Below the pieces are notes generated by a model, which was not told the origin of the DNA, searched no databases, and worked only from the letters and a program-made list of their open reading frames with translations. From Nocardioides sp. InS609-2 (GTDB lineage: Bacteria > Actinomycetota > Actinomycetes > Propionibacteriales > Nocardioidaceae): DNA of 64,000 bases. This document shows, piece by piece, positions 1-11,581 of this stretch (positions within the stretch are counted from its first letter, which is position 1; each line of letters opens with the position of its first letter). The translations under genes were made by a program, and so were the position numbers. Where the stretch lies: positions 3,410,001 through 3,474,000 of the forward strand of contig NZ_CP060034.1 of the NCBI RefSeq assembly GCF_023208195.1. The letters are read 5' to 3'.

Positions 1-94
1 CGACATGGTCAAGGCCGTCGACAAGGGCGCGGTCATCACCGACGTGCGCGTCGAGACCAAGACCGGTGGGAAGTCCGGAGACTGGTCGCGATGA
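1..94 (+). CDS. moaC: Cyclic pyranopterin monophosphate synthase MoaC, C-terminal end (5' truncated by window)
   Basis: Only the last 30 codons are present, read from base 2 and ending in TGA at 92-94. The peptide starts [20 protein letters not shown] and finishes with a short Gly/Lys tail, which is the typical MoaC C-terminus (the DMVKA helix and the xKTGGKSG end). MoaC makes cPMP in molybdenum cofactor synthesis. The stop overlaps the mog start as ATGA, so the two are translationally coupled. Confidence 0.85.
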   Translation, partial: DMVKAVDKGAVITDVRVETKTGGKSGDWSR

Positions 95-579
95 GCCTGC
101 CCGCTGCCGTCATCGTCGCCTCCAACCGCGCCGCGGCCGGCGTGTACGCCGACGAGACCGGGCCGCTGATCGTCGACTTCCTCCGGGCAGCCGGCTTCTC
201 GTGCGGTGACCCGGCGGTCGTGCCCGACGGTGAGCCGGTGGCTGCCGCGATCCGTGCCGCGATCGAAGGCGGCGCCCGCGTCGTACTCACCACTGGCGGC
301 ACCGGACTCACGCCCACCGACCGCACGCCCGAGGTCACCCGGCCGTTGCTCGACCGCGAGGTGCCCGGCATGGCTGAGGCGATCCGGGCGCACGGGCAGG
401 CGGCGGGGGTGCCGACGGCGATGCTGTCGCGCGGCCTCGCCGGTGTCGCGGGGGAGTGCCTCGTGGTGAACCTGCCCGGCTCGCGTGGCGGGGTGAAGGA
501 CGGCCTCGCCGTGCTCGAGCCGGTGCTGGTGCACGCCGCCGAGCAGGTCGTCGGCAGCGACCACGCAGCTGGTGCGTGA
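91..579 (+). CDS. mog: MogA/MoaB-family molybdopterin adenylyltransferase
   Basis: 162 aa, usual length for a single MoCF-domain protein. The nucleotide and molybdopterin-binding motif [15 protein letters not shown] lies at about residues 70-84, and [13 protein letters not shown] near 127-139. Family members adenylylate molybdopterin before Mo insertion. The ATG overlaps the moaC stop, so both belong to one Moco operon. MogA and MoaB cannot be separated from the sequence alone. Confidence 0.9.
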   Translation: MSLPAAVIVASNRAAAGVYADETGPLIVDFLRAAGFSCGDPAVVPDGEPVAAAIRAAIEGGARVVLTTGGTGLTPTDRTPEVTRPLLDREVPGMAEAIRAHGQAAGVPTAMLSRGLAGVAGECLVVNLPGSRGGVKDGLAVLEPVLVHAAEQVVGSDHAAGA

Positions 580-582
580 GCG

Positions 583-1179
583 GTGGCTCCCGGCTGGCCG
601 GCGCGGCTGACGCACGGCGCGATCACCCTGCGGCCGCTGACCAACCGCGACCGCAGTGCCTGGCGCGAGGTGCGCGAACGCAACGCCGACTGGCTGAGGC
701 ACTGGGAGGCCACCGTGCCACCGGGCCCGGTCACCGGCGCCCGGCCGTCGTCGTACAGGGCGCTGGTGCGGCGGCTGCGCACGCTCGCCCGTGACGGGCA
801 GGCGATGCCGTTCGCGATCGAGGTCGAAGGCCGGTTCGTGGGACAGGTGACGGTCAACAACATCGTGCACGGGTCGGCGCAGTTCGGGTCGATCGGCTAC
901 TGGATCGACCAGGCCGTTGCCGGCCGTGGGCTGATGCCGCAGGCCGTGGCGATGGTGATCGACCACTGTTTCTCCGCCGCCGGGCTGCACCGCATCGAGA
1001 TCTGCATCCGGCCCGAGAACACCAACTCGCTGCGGGTCGTCGAGAAGCTCGAGATGCACGAGGTCGGCTACGCGCCGCGGTTCCTCCACATCGACGGCGA
1101 CTGGCGCGACCACCGCATCTACGCCGTCACTGTCGAGGACGTGCCGCACGGTCTTCTCACGCGCCTCTCTGCGGGGTAG
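583..1179 (+). CDS. GNAT acetyltransferase, RimJ/RimL type
   Basis: 198 aa starting at GTG, 3 bp after the mog stop, so probably co-transcribed. The acetyl-CoA loop appears as VAGRGLMPQAVAMVIDH at about residues 106-122, followed by ICIRPENTNSLRVVEKL, the classic RimJ-type motif. RimJ-like enzymes acetylate protein N-termini. In many Actinobacteria a rimJ-like gene sits between Moco/gephyrin-like genes and the sepX/glpR gene, as here. The substrate is unknown. The TAG stop lies inside the left arm of a terminator-like hairpin. Confidence 0.85.
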   Translation: MAPGWPARLTHGAITLRPLTNRDRSAWREVRERNADWLRHWEATVPPGPVTGARPSSYRALVRRLRTLARDGQAMPFAIEVEGRFVGQVTVNNIVHGSAQFGSIGYWIDQAVAGRGLMPQAVAMVIDHCFSAAGLHRIEICIRPENTNSLRVVEKLEMHEVGYAPRFLHIDGDWRDHRIYAVTVEDVPHGLLTRLSAG

Positions 1180-1238
1180 TCCGGGGCAATCCGCACCTAG
1201 AACCGCACCGGAACGTACATTTTGGCCCGGACTACCCC
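1173..1238 (+). terminator. Hairpin of the GGGTAGTCC family after the acetyltransferase gene
   Basis: The left arm GGGGTAGTCCGGGGC at 1173-1187 pairs with GCCCGGACTACCCC at 1225-1238. The inner part is less symmetrical. The stop codon of the upstream gene is contained in the left arm. Two more copies with the same outer arm lie at 40607-40675 and 46853-46918. No clear T-tract follows, so terminator function is inferred from position and shape. Confidence 0.6.
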
Positions 1239-1336
1239 AGCAAAACGGTGCTCGATCACACCAGTCACACAGGTTCCCTTGCGACACACCTGTGGACATC
1301 CGTCCCATCCTGCGCTAGCGCTCATAACCTCAGACC

Positions 1337-2149
1337 GTGGACCTCAGCGCACTGATCTTCGTGGCACTCGCCGTTGCGTGGGCCGTCTATCTCGTCCCCA
1401 AGGCGCTCCGGCATCACGACGAGGTGCAGCGCAGCCGTTCGGTTGACCGCTTCTCCAAGACCATGCGCGTACTTGCGCGACGTGAGCCTGTCAGCCGCCG
1501 CGACGCCCGACTGGTGGTCAGCCCGGGCCGCTCGACCTCGGCGCCCGTCGTCGAGACCAAGGGCCCGGCTCCGAAGGTCGCCACCGTCGCCGCCCAACGG
1601 GCGGCCGCCAATGGTGCTGCCCGTCGTCGCCGCAACGTGCTCAGCCTGATCCTGCTCGCCAACGTCGCCGTGATCGCTGGCGCCGCATCGTCGGTGATTG
1701 CCTGGGCGTACGTCGCGATCCCCGCCGGCCTGCTCGTGGCCTGGCTGGTCGCCTGCCGGCTGATGGTCAAGAAGGAGCGCGCCACCTTCGTGCCTGCAAC
1801 GCGACGCTCGCCCGAGATCGCTGACGAGGACGACGACACCTCCACCGGCATTCCGCCGGTCACCGACGACCTGGTTGCCGACATCGCCGACATCGCCGCG
1901 GAGGCCGTCACTGCCTCCGCGCTCGTCGCCACCGACCCCTCGATGTGGGACATGGTGCCGGTGACGCTGCCGACCTATGTGTCCAAGCCCGCCGCCGTAC
2001 GCCGCAGCGTGCAGACGATCGACCTCGAGTCGACGGGAGTCTGGAGCTCGGGGCGCTCCGAGATCGACTCCGCCCTGGCCCGCTCCGCCGAGCAGCAGGC
2101 CGAGGGCGAGAAGGCTGCCGGCGACGATCAGCGCGCCGTCGGCTCCTAG
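1337..2149 (+). CDS. sepX: SepX/GlpR-like membrane protein of actinobacterial cell division
   Basis: 270 aa from GTG. An N-terminal hydrophobic segment (about residues 3-20, LSALIFVALAVAWAVYLVPK) is followed by a basic region, then two further membrane segments (about 103-136) and an acidic linker. The C-terminal tail contains WDMVPVTLPTYVSKP and TGVWSSG. This layout, and the position beside rimJ-like and Moco/gephyrin-like genes, fits SepX (Streptomyces) / GlpR (Corynebacterium), a membrane partner of the gephyrin-like Glp. Family assignment is from memory of those proteins. No enzymatic motif is seen. Confidence 0.65.
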   Translation: MDLSALIFVALAVAWAVYLVPKALRHHDEVQRSRSVDRFSKTMRVLARREPVSRRDARLVVSPGRSTSAPVVETKGPAPKVATVAAQRAAANGAARRRRNVLSLILLANVAVIAGAASSVIAWAYVAIPAGLLVAWLVACRLMVKKERATFVPATRRSPEIADEDDDTSTGIPPVTDDLVADIADIAAEAVTASALVATDPSMWDMVPVTLPTYVSKPAAVRRSVQTIDLESTGVWSSGRSEIDSALARSAEQQAEGEKAAGDDQRAVGS

Positions 2150-2154
2150 AGCTG

Positions 2155-2345
2155 CGGACGGCCGTGCCGTGCCGGCCAGAGGCGCCAGCACCACGGCGAT
2201 GCCGGTGACGTGGGCAGGATCAGGCCGACGGCGCCGAGTTTCTCCGCGACGCCGATGAACCTCCGTGCCGTCGGAGAAGTCCTCGACCCAGGGCAGCCGC
2301 TCGACGAACACCCTGTTCGTTGCCGTCCGGCTTCTCGAACATGCT
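2155..2345 (-). pseudogene. Decayed DoxX-family membrane protein fragment
   Basis: On the minus strand three frames in succession give recognisable DoxX-like pieces: FVERLPWVEDFSDGT, then RFIGVAEKLGAVGLILPT, then VTGIAVVLAPLAGT. At least two small indels separate them, and no intact N- or C-terminus is seen. The rest of 2150-2468 shows no other gene. This is a relic, not a functional gene. Confidence 0.6.
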
Positions 2346-2432
2346 GATCTCGTCGGCCGACAAGGTCCTCAGTGGAGTCATCGCACTGGTGGCTGTTTCG
2401 GCACTGCCAGCGAGCGTGCGCACCGGCATGCC

Positions 2433-2458
2433 ACTGCTCTAGGGAGGATTCGAACCCC
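2433..2458 (-). other. tRNA 3'-half-like fragment (T-arm remnant)
   Basis: The minus strand reads GGGGTTCGAATCCTCCCTAG, which contains the TTCGAAT T-loop flanked by an imperfect five-base stem. No D-arm or anticodon arm is found on the DoxX-remnant side. It lies directly beside the stop codon of the MFS gene. Such partial tRNA ends are often left by integration or excision. It could also be chance resemblance. Confidence 0.35.
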
Positions 2459-2468
2459 TGCCCTCGGC

Positions 2469-3929
2469 TCAGACCGTCTCTGTCTCCAGCAGCTGGGCCT
2501 GCTCACGAGCGTGCTCCTGCACCGCATTGCGGTCAGGCAGGAACAGTGTCGAGACGGCGCACATCAGGTAGCCGCCGACCGCCCACCGGGCCGCCGCCCC
2601 GAATCCGGAGCGCAACGCCGACGACGTGAAGGTGTCGCCGACGGTGTCGAAGAACACGAAGCCGATGACAGCGATGCCCAGCGCGGCGCCGAGCTGCTGG
2701 AAGGTGCTGTACGTCCCGGAGGCCGCTCCGGCGTCCTCGGCGTCGACCGTGGACAGTGCGATGTCGATCAGTGGAACGACCAGCAGTCCCAGCCCGATGC
2801 CGGCCAGCAGCATCGGCGGGGTGGCGTTCCATCCGCCGAGGGCGTCGCCCCGGTGGGTGACGATCACCGCGAGCCAGGCGACGCCGGCAGCCTGCGCCAC
2901 GGCGCCGGCGAACGGGACGACCTTGCCGAGCCGCAGCCCAAAGGGCGCCGAGATGCCGACCCCGACGAAGGCCCCGAGACTGAACGGCAGCAGCACGAGC
3001 CCCGCGTGGATCGCGCTGAACCCGAGGCCACTCTGTAGATAGATCACCAGTGCCAGCACGAATCCGGCCATCGATCCCTGGAACGCCGCCTGCGTGACGA
3101 TGCCTGCCGAGAAGCCCCGGTTTGCGAACAGGTGCATGGGCAGGAGTGAGGACTGCGTGCGCCGTTCGGCGCGGCGCTGATTGACGACGAACAGCGCCAG
3201 GACCATCGCCGAGGCGGCCAGCATCGCCCAGATCCAGACCGGCCACCCCTGCTCACGCCCTTCGATCAACGGGAACACCAAAAGGAGCAGGCCGACTGTC
3301 GCGAGCGCCACGCCGGACAGATCCAGGCGAGTCGCTCGTTGCGACGTCGTGTTGGGCACGTACGTGATCGCCAGCGCCATCAGCGCAATGCCGACCGGGA
3401 CGTTGATCAGGAAGATGCTGCGCCAGCCGATGCCGAATGCGTCGCTCGTGACGAGCCATCCTCCGAGCACGGGGCCGATGACAGCCGCGGTGCCCGACAC
3501 CGCGCCGACGATGCCGAAGACGGCTGCGCGCTCCTTCGGGGGATACAGCACCTGCACCGTCGACAGGAGCTGCGGCACCATGAGCGCGGCGAATCCCCCT
3601 TGTACGACGCGGGCGATGACGAGGGCATCTCCGGAGCCGGACAGGCAGGCGGCGAGCGACGTCGCCGTGAAGCCGGCAACCCCGATCACGAAGATGCGTT
3701 GGCGGCCGAAGATGTCGCCGAGGCGGCCTCCGGTGATGAGCAGGACGGCAAAGGCCAGCGTGTAGCCGCCGAGGATCCACTGCAGGTGGGCCGGGCTCGC
3801 GGAGAGGTCCGACCGGATCGCCGGGAGGGCGACGTTGACGATCGTGACGTCGATCAGGTCCATGAAGGCAGCGAACATCAGGATGCTCGTCGCGACGGCG
3901 CGCTTGGGGGATGGGTCAGGGGTGCTCAT
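2469..3929 (-). CDS. MFS drug exporter, DHA2 (EmrB/QacA, 14-TM) family
   Basis: 486 aa from the ATG at 3929, preceded by a good ribosome site (AGAAGGAGAC). A longer open frame runs upstream to 4292 but lacks this signal and overlaps padR. The N-terminus has the DHA2 helix-1 motif (MFAAFMDLIDVTIVNVALP) and the GGYTLAFAVLLITGGRLGD motif A region. About 14 hydrophobic segments follow, matching the family. It would use the proton gradient to export small hydrophobic compounds. It lies 112 bp downstream of padR on the same strand, so PadR is the likely repressor. The substrate is unknown. Confidence 0.88.
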   Translation of the reverse strand: MSTPDPSPKRAVATSILMFAAFMDLIDVTIVNVALPAIRSDLSASPAHLQWILGGYTLAFAVLLITGGRLGDIFGRQRIFVIGVAGFTATSLAACLSGSGDALVIARVVQGGFAALMVPQLLSTVQVLYPPKERAAVFGIVGAVSGTAAVIGPVLGGWLVTSDAFGIGWRSIFLINVPVGIALMALAITYVPNTTSQRATRLDLSGVALATVGLLLLVFPLIEGREQGWPVWIWAMLAASAMVLALFVVNQRRAERRTQSSLLPMHLFANRGFSAGIVTQAAFQGSMAGFVLALVIYLQSGLGFSAIHAGLVLLPFSLGAFVGVGISAPFGLRLGKVVPFAGAVAQAAGVAWLAVIVTHRGDALGGWNATPPMLLAGIGLGLLVVPLIDIALSTVDAEDAGAASGTYSTFQQLGAALGIAVIGFVFFDTVGDTFTSSALRSGFGAAARWAVGGYLMCAVSTLFLPDRNAVQEHAREQAQLLETETV

Positions 3930-4000
3930 GGTGTCTCCTTCTGATGAGAGACGCTCGCTACCCTGTGCTTGGGGCCGGGGTCGCTTGCGACTCGGTTTCC

Positions 4001-4032
4001 GATCCCCGGTCGATGCCAGTCGGCCGGGGATC
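4001..4032 (-). terminator. Inverted repeat between padR and the MFS gene
   Basis: GATCCCCGG at 4001-4009 pairs with CCGGGGATC at 4024-4032 around a 14-nt loop. It sits just past the padR stop (4042) and 70 nt before the exporter start. No T-run follows. It may act as a weak terminator or a processing hairpin within the padR-MFS transcript. Confidence 0.4.
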
Positions 4033-4041
4033 ACCGGATAT

Positions 4042-4704
4042 CTAGATGTCCCAGGTGAGCAGGTCGCCGAACTCCTGCACGAGCTTGGCGTTCGCCTCCT
4101 CGCCGGTGTGACCTGCGGACCTGAGCTCGTGCATGCGGCGCCACACTTCCGTGCCGCCGAGCCGATCGTTCTCGAGGTCGCCGACGAGCTTCTCGACGAA
4201 GGCGATCTCGGCGAGGCGGACGGCCTCGGCGTACTCGCCCTCGACCATGAAGAGCGACGGAAACCCCTCGGGCAGGTGGGCGCGCACCCCATCGAACTGG
4301 TTGCTGGCGATGTGGAGGGCCTTGAGACGCAGCCGCAGCAGGGCGAGCGCCTCGTCGGGCGGGATCGCGCCTATCAACGACAGTGCCGCCTCGAAGTCGG
4401 TGAACTGCGGGGACGGGTCGCGCAGCATCTCGCTGAGCCACGCGCGCATCGCGGTCGCGCCGTCCTCTGTGAGCTCGTAGACCGTCCGCTCGGGGCGGTT
4501 GCCCTCGCGCAAGGTCTCGCGCGCTGCGACCAGCCGCTTCTTGCGCAGTGACTCGACGACGGCGTAGAGCGATCCGTAGTTGAGCCGGATGCTCTCCTCC
4601 TTGCTGCGGTGACGCAGGGTCGTCGACATCTCGTACGGGTGCATCGGCTTCTCGAACAGCAGCGTCAGCACCGCGAGGGACAAGGCGTTGGCCGGTCGCT
4701 TCAT
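4042..4704 (-). CDS. PadR-family transcriptional regulator
   Basis: 220 aa. The N-terminal winged helix carries the PadR signature (HPYEMSTTLRHRSKEESIRL, then YGSLYAVVESLRKK, about residues 22-58). The C-terminal half (about 95-200) is helical, as in PadR subfamily 2 proteins. Overlapping palindromes lie directly upstream (4719-4748), and the drug exporter lies downstream on the same strand. The likely role is autoregulated, ligand-relieved repression of the exporter. Confidence 0.9.
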   Translation of the reverse strand: MKRPANALSLAVLTLLFEKPMHPYEMSTTLRHRSKEESIRLNYGSLYAVVESLRKKRLVAARETLREGNRPERTVYELTEDGATAMRAWLSEMLRDPSPQFTDFEAALSLIGAIPPDEALALLRLRLKALHIASNQFDGVRAHLPEGFPSLFMVEGEYAEAVRLAEIAFVEKLVGDLENDRLGGTEVWRRMHELRSAGHTGEEANAKLVQEFGDLLTWDI

Positions 4705-4718
4705 GACTCTCCTGTCGT

Positions 4719-4748
4719 TACTCTCGATCGAGTACTCTGATTAGAGTA
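4719..4748. promoter_or_regulatory. Overlapping palindromes, probable PadR operator
   Basis: TACTCTCGATCGAGTA (4719-4734, 5-bp arms) and TACTCTGATTAGAGTA (4733-4748, perfect 6-bp arms) share two bases and lie 15-44 bp upstream of the padR ATG. Both have the TACTC...GAGTA end sequence, which suggests cooperative binding of two PadR dimers. The function is inferred. Confidence 0.7.
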
Positions 4749-4782
4749 ATGCGTAGGCCGCGAATCGGCAATGGGCAACAAA

Positions 4783-4812
4783 AAACCCGACTCCCTCGCG
4801 GGAATCGGGTTT
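4783..4812 (-). terminator. Intrinsic terminator of tRNA-Ala
   Basis: Read on the minus strand, AAACCCGA-T-TCCC pairs with GGGA-G-TCGGGTTT around a 4-nt loop and is followed by a run of T. This is the shape of a rho-independent terminator, 4 nt beyond the tRNA 3' end. Confidence 0.85.
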
Positions 4813-4815
4813 CAA

Positions 4816-4889
<74 letters not shown>

Positions 4890-4943
4890 ATGTGCGTCCG
4901 AAAAGATAGCACCCGGTCGGAGGCGCTTCCCAATCAGCAAGGG

Positions 4944-6614
4944 CTAGATCCAGCGCTTGAACCAGATTCGGTTCACCCATTCGGCGTGGGTGAGCAGGAC
5001 GTCGGTCCAGATCGGCCAGAACCACGCGAAGTTCACGAGCACCAGCACGAAGAACGAGCCGGCCACGGTCACTCCGGCAGTACGACGTGGCGAGGGCGCG
5101 CGGGACGACCCGATGAGCTTCCCCATGGTCAGCGTGATGGCCAGCACGACGAACGGCAGGCAGCAGATCGCGTAGAAGATGAAGATCGGCCGGTCGTCGT
5201 ACAGGAGCCAGGGCAGCCAGGTCGACGCGACGCCGACCACCGCGACCCCGAAGCGCCAGTCTCGCGCGCCGGCCCACATCGCCACCGCGAAGAGCAGCGC
5301 GAGGCAGCCGCCCCACCACAGGATGGGGTTGCCGAGCAGCAGCACCTGGCGCAGGCAGTTGCTGCCCGGAGGCGCCTCGCAGCCCTGCGTCCCGGGCTGG
5401 ATGTCGAGCTGCGCGTCGACCCCGACGGGGCGGTTCATCAGCAGCCAGCCGCTCGGCTTGGACGCGTAGATGTGCGTGCTGTCGTTGAGGAAGTGGGCGT
5501 GGAACATGTAGACGTCGTGGTGGTAGTGCGCCAGCGAGCGCAGCGACTGCGTCACCTCGCCGAGCCCGGTCGCGTCGGGCTCGGTCGCGGTCGGCCACTG
5601 CTTGCCGCCGCCGTACTGGGTGAACTGCGAGTCGCTGAGCGTCGACTGCTCGTACTCCGCCGCGTGCGCGAGCCAGCCGCCCCAGGACGCGACGTACACG
5701 ACGAGGGCGACGAGGACGAGCGAGAAGAACGCGGGTACGCCGTCCAGCAGGGCCGACTTCGCGGTCGCCCAGCGCACGCCGTGGCTGCGCCGGGCGCCGG
5801 CGCTCCAGAGCCAGACCAGCACGCCGAACGCGGCGAGCGGGTAGAGCGCGGTCCACTTCGTGCCGATCGCCAGCCCGAACGACACCCCGGCCGCGACCAG
5901 CCAGGGCCGCCACAGCACGCGGGCGCCCCAGCCCGACGACGACGCCGACGTACGACGGTCGAGGCGATCGCGGAACCACGCGCGGTCGGCGACGATGCAA
6001 TGCACCCCGCAGAGCAGGAAGAACGCCAGGAAGATGTCGAGCAGGCCGAGCCGCGACAGCACCAGGTGCAGGCCGTCGAACGACAGCAGCAGCCCACCGA
6101 CCAGGCCCAGCGCGGTCGAGCCGGTGACGCGCCGGACGAAGCGGCACATCAGCAGCACCATCAGCGACCCGACGACGGCGGCGGCGACGCGCCAGCCGAA
6201 CGGATCCATGCCGAACGCCTTCTCGCCGAGCGCGATCAGCCACTTGCCCACCTCGGGGTGGACGATCATCGACGGCTCGTCCTTCCAGAGCCCGGTGGTC
6301 TGGCCGTTCAGGATCGTGCGGTCGGCCTCGTCGACGTACGCCCGGACGTAGCCGTTGTTGAGCAGCGACCACGCGTCCTTGGCGTAGTAGGTCTCGTCGA
6401 ACGAGAACTGGTGCGGCGTGCCGAGCCGCCAGACGCGCAGGAAGAAGGCGAGCAGCGTGACCGCGACGGCGCCGGTCCAGCCGATGATCGGGTCCTCGGC
6501 ACTGCGCCAGCCGCGTGCCCGTTCCCTCGCCGGCGGCACCTCGCGGCCCGCGCTGGTGCGGGAGAGCGGGACGGTCTCCTGCTCAAGGGGCGCGGCGGTG
6601 CTCACGGTGGGCAC
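4944..6614 (-). CDS. pmt: Protein O-mannosyltransferase (PMT, GT39 family)
   Basis: 556 aa from GTG at 6614; a second GTG at 6605 is equally plausible. The first extracytoplasmic loop holds the acidic pair in FDETYYAKDAWSL (about residues 74-86), the hallmark of PMT catalysis. HPEVGKWLIALGE and about ten membrane segments follow, as in actinobacterial Pmt. It transfers mannose from polyprenyl-phosphate-mannose to secreted proteins at the membrane, in step with Sec export. It is divergent from rsmI, the common arrangement in Actinobacteria. Confidence 0.93.
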   Translation of the reverse strand: MPTVSTAAPLEQETVPLSRTSAGREVPPARERARGWRSAEDPIIGWTGAVAVTLLAFFLRVWRLGTPHQFSFDETYYAKDAWSLLNNGYVRAYVDEADRTILNGQTTGLWKDEPSMIVHPEVGKWLIALGEKAFGMDPFGWRVAAAVVGSLMVLLMCRFVRRVTGSTALGLVGGLLLSFDGLHLVLSRLGLLDIFLAFFLLCGVHCIVADRAWFRDRLDRRTSASSSGWGARVLWRPWLVAAGVSFGLAIGTKWTALYPLAAFGVLVWLWSAGARRSHGVRWATAKSALLDGVPAFFSLVLVALVVYVASWGGWLAHAAEYEQSTLSDSQFTQYGGGKQWPTATEPDATGLGEVTQSLRSLAHYHHDVYMFHAHFLNDSTHIYASKPSGWLLMNRPVGVDAQLDIQPGTQGCEAPPGSNCLRQVLLLGNPILWWGGCLALLFAVAMWAGARDWRFGVAVVGVASTWLPWLLYDDRPIFIFYAICCLPFVVLAITLTMGKLIGSSRAPSPRRTAGVTVAGSFFVLVLVNFAWFWPIWTDVLLTHAEWVNRIWFKRWI

Positions 6615-6670
6615 TGTATCTGTGGCCTCTGTATCCGCGAGCCGTGAAGCGACCGGGCAGGATGGGGGCC

Positions 6671-7509
6671 ATGAGTGATGAGTCCGGCGTCCTGGTCCTC
6701 GCCGGTACGCCGATCGGCCAGGCCGGCGACGCGCCGCCCCGGCTGGCGGCCGAGCTCGCCGGGGCCGACGTGGTCGCCGCCGAGGACACCCGCCGGCTCA
6801 AGCGGCTGACCACCGACCTCGGGATCGCGATCAGCGGCCGGATCGTCTCCTACTTCGAGGGCAACGAGGCGGCGCGCACGCCGATGCTGGTCGAGGCCCT
6901 GTTGGCGGGTCAGCGCGTCGTACTCGTGACCGACGCCGGGATGCCGAGCGTGTCCGACCCGGGCTACCGCCTGGTGGCCGCGGCCGTCGAGCAGGGCGTG
7001 CGGGTGACGGCGGTGCCCGGGCCGTCCGCCGTACTCACCGCGCTCGCCGTCAGCGGCATGCCCGTCGACCGGTTCTGCTTCGAGGGCTTCCTGCCTCGCA
7101 AGGCCGGTGAGCGGGCCCGGCGGCTCACCGCCCTGGCCGAGGAGGAACGCACGCTCGTCTTCTTCGAGGCCCCGCACCGCACCGAGGCGGCACTGGCCGC
7201 GATGGCCGAGGCCTGGGGCGATGACCGGGCCGCTGCCGTCTGCCGCGAGCTGACCAAGACCCACGAAGAAGTACGTCGCGGCGCCCTGCGCGAGCTCGTC
7301 GACTGGGCTGCCGAGGGAGTGCGCGGCGAGGTCACCATCGTCGTGACGGGGGCGCCTGGCGGACCGTCCATCGCCGGCGATCCGGAGTCGCTGCGCGCCG
7401 CGGTCGCCGAGAAGGAGGAGCAGGGAATGAGCCGCAAGGAGGCGATCGTGGAGGTGGCGCGGTCGGCCGGTGTGCCGAAGCGCGAGGTCTACAACCTGGT
7501 GCACGGCGC

Positions 7510-7513
<4 letters not shown>
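6671..7513 (+). CDS. rsmI: 16S rRNA (cytidine-1402 2'-O) methyltransferase RsmI
   Basis: 280 aa from the ATG at 6671, normal for RsmI. The N-terminus GVLVLAGTPIGQAGDAPPR and the stretch VAAEDTRRLKRL are family motifs, as are VTDAGMPSVSDPGY and VPGPSAVLTALAVSG of the tetrapyrrole-methylase fold. It methylates C1402 in the ribosomal P site using SAM. The stop overlaps the tatD start (ATGA), so the two are coupled. Confidence 0.95.
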
Positions 7514-9775
<2,262 letters not shown>

Positions 9776-9813
9776 TCAACGAGTCGGCAGGGTTCACCCG
9801 TACCCTGACCACC

Positions 9814-10680
9814 GTGAACCACGACATCTCCGCCGGGCCGAGACTTCTCGGCCCGGCGGATGTCCGTGCGCTGGCCGCCAGCCTCGACCTGCGTCCCACC
9901 AAGCAGCGCGGCCAGAACTTCGTCATCGACGCCAACACCGTGCGCCGCATCGTGCGCGGTTCCGGCATTACCGCCGACGACGTGGTCCTCGAGATCGGTC
10001 CGGGTCTCGGCTCGCTGACGCTGGGCCTGCTCGACGTCGTACGTCGCGTGGTGGCCGTCGAGGTCGACCCGGCGCTGGCCGGGCTGTTGCCGCAGACCAT
10101 CGCCGACCACGCGCCCAACCAGGTGGACCGCTTCGAGGTGCTCCTGGCCGACGCCTTGCGGATCGACGAGATCCCAGGCCCCGCGCCCACCGCGCTGGTG
10201 GCCAACCTGCCCTACAACATCTCGGTGCCCGTCCTGTTGCACATGCTCACCCTGCTGCCTTCGCTCGAGCGCGGGCTCGTGATGGTGCAGGCCGAGGTCG
10301 CCGACCGGCTGGCGGCCGGCCCGGGCAGCAAGATCTACGGGGTGCCCTCGGTCAAGGCCGCCTGGTTCGCCGACGTACGACGTGCGGGCGCCGTCGGTCG
10401 CAACGTCTTCTGGCCCATGCCCAACGTCGACTCCGGCCTGGTCGCCTGGACCCGCCGCGAGCCGCCGGTCACCACCGCCACCCGCCAGCAGGTCTTCACC
10501 GTCGTCGACGCGGCCTTCGCCACCCGACGCAAGACGCTGCGCTCCACGCTCAAGGGCCTGGCCGGCTCGGCCGGCGCAGCCGAGGCGGCCATCGAGGCCG
10601 CCGGGGTCGACCCGCAGGCCCGTGGCGAGGTCATCGGCGTCGAGCAGTTCGCCCGCATCGCCGAAGGGATCTTTCCGTGA
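9814..10680 (+). CDS. rsmA: 16S rRNA (adenine-1518/1519 N6) dimethyltransferase KsgA/RsmA
   Basis: 288 aa from GTG at 9814; a longer frame from 9736 would overlap rpf. Motifs in order: [18 protein letters not shown] (substrate and SAM entry), [10 protein letters not shown] (SAM loop), NLPYNIS (catalytic motif IV) and [11 protein letters not shown]. It dimethylates A1518 and A1519 late in 30S assembly. The stop overlaps the ispE GTG. Confidence 0.95.
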   Translation: MNHDISAGPRLLGPADVRALAASLDLRPTKQRGQNFVIDANTVRRIVRGSGITADDVVLEIGPGLGSLTLGLLDVVRRVVAVEVDPALAGLLPQTIADHAPNQVDRFEVLLADALRIDEIPGPAPTALVANLPYNISVPVLLHMLTLLPSLERGLVMVQAEVADRLAAGPGSKIYGVPSVKAAWFADVRRAGAVGRNVFWPMPNVDSGLVAWTRREPPVTTATRQQVFTVVDAAFATRRKTLRSTLKGLAGSAGAAEAAIEAAGVDPQARGEVIGVEQFARIAEGIFP

Positions 10681-11581
10681 ACGCCGTGACGGTGCGCGCC
10701 CCCGCCAAGATCAACCTCCACCTCGGTGTCGGCGGCCCCCGCGACGACGGCTTCCACCCGCTGATGACCGTCTACCAGGCCATCGGCCTGTACGACGACA
10801 TCACCGTGCGGACTGCCGACTCCTGGTCGCTGGCCCTCGAGCCCGCCGACTACGTCGACCCCGCCGACGTGCCCCTTGGTGACGACAACCTCGTGACCCG
10901 TGCCGGGCAGCTGCTGGCAGACCTGCACGGTCGCGAGGCCCACGCCGAGGTGCTCATCCGCAAGGACATCCCGGTGGCCGGCGGGCTCGCCGGCGGCTCT
11001 GCCGACGCCGCCGCCGCGCTCGTCGCGCTCGACCGGCTGTGGGACCTGCAGACGAGCGACGAGGACATGTTCCGGCTCGCGGCCCAGCTCGGCAGCGACG
11101 TGCCGTTCGCGCTGCTCGGTGGCAACGCGTTCGGCACCGGTCGCGGCGAGGTCGTCGAGTCGGTGCGCGGCGGAGACGTCGCCCGCTGGTGGGTCGTCGT
11201 GACGGCACGCGAAGGACTCTCGACCCCGTCGGTCTACCGCCGCTTCGACGAGCTGCACCCCGACGCCTCCGCACGGCCGGCCGCCCCGCACAAGCTTGTC
11301 GCCTTCCTCGCCGACCCGGTCGAGGCGATCGCCGACCTGCTCCACAACGACCTGCAGGAGCCCGCACTCGACCTGCGGCCCGAGCTGCGCGACGTACTCA
11401 CTGCAGGAGAAGAAGCCGGTGCACTCCATGGTCTGCTGTCCGGATCCGGCCCGACGTGCCTGTTCCTGTGCAGCTCTGCCGACCACGCCCGCGAGGTGGC
11501 GGCCGCCCTCGACGGCGTCGGTGACGTCGTGCTGACGGCCAACGGTCCGGTCGCGGGCGCCCACGTGGTGGAGTACGCCTG

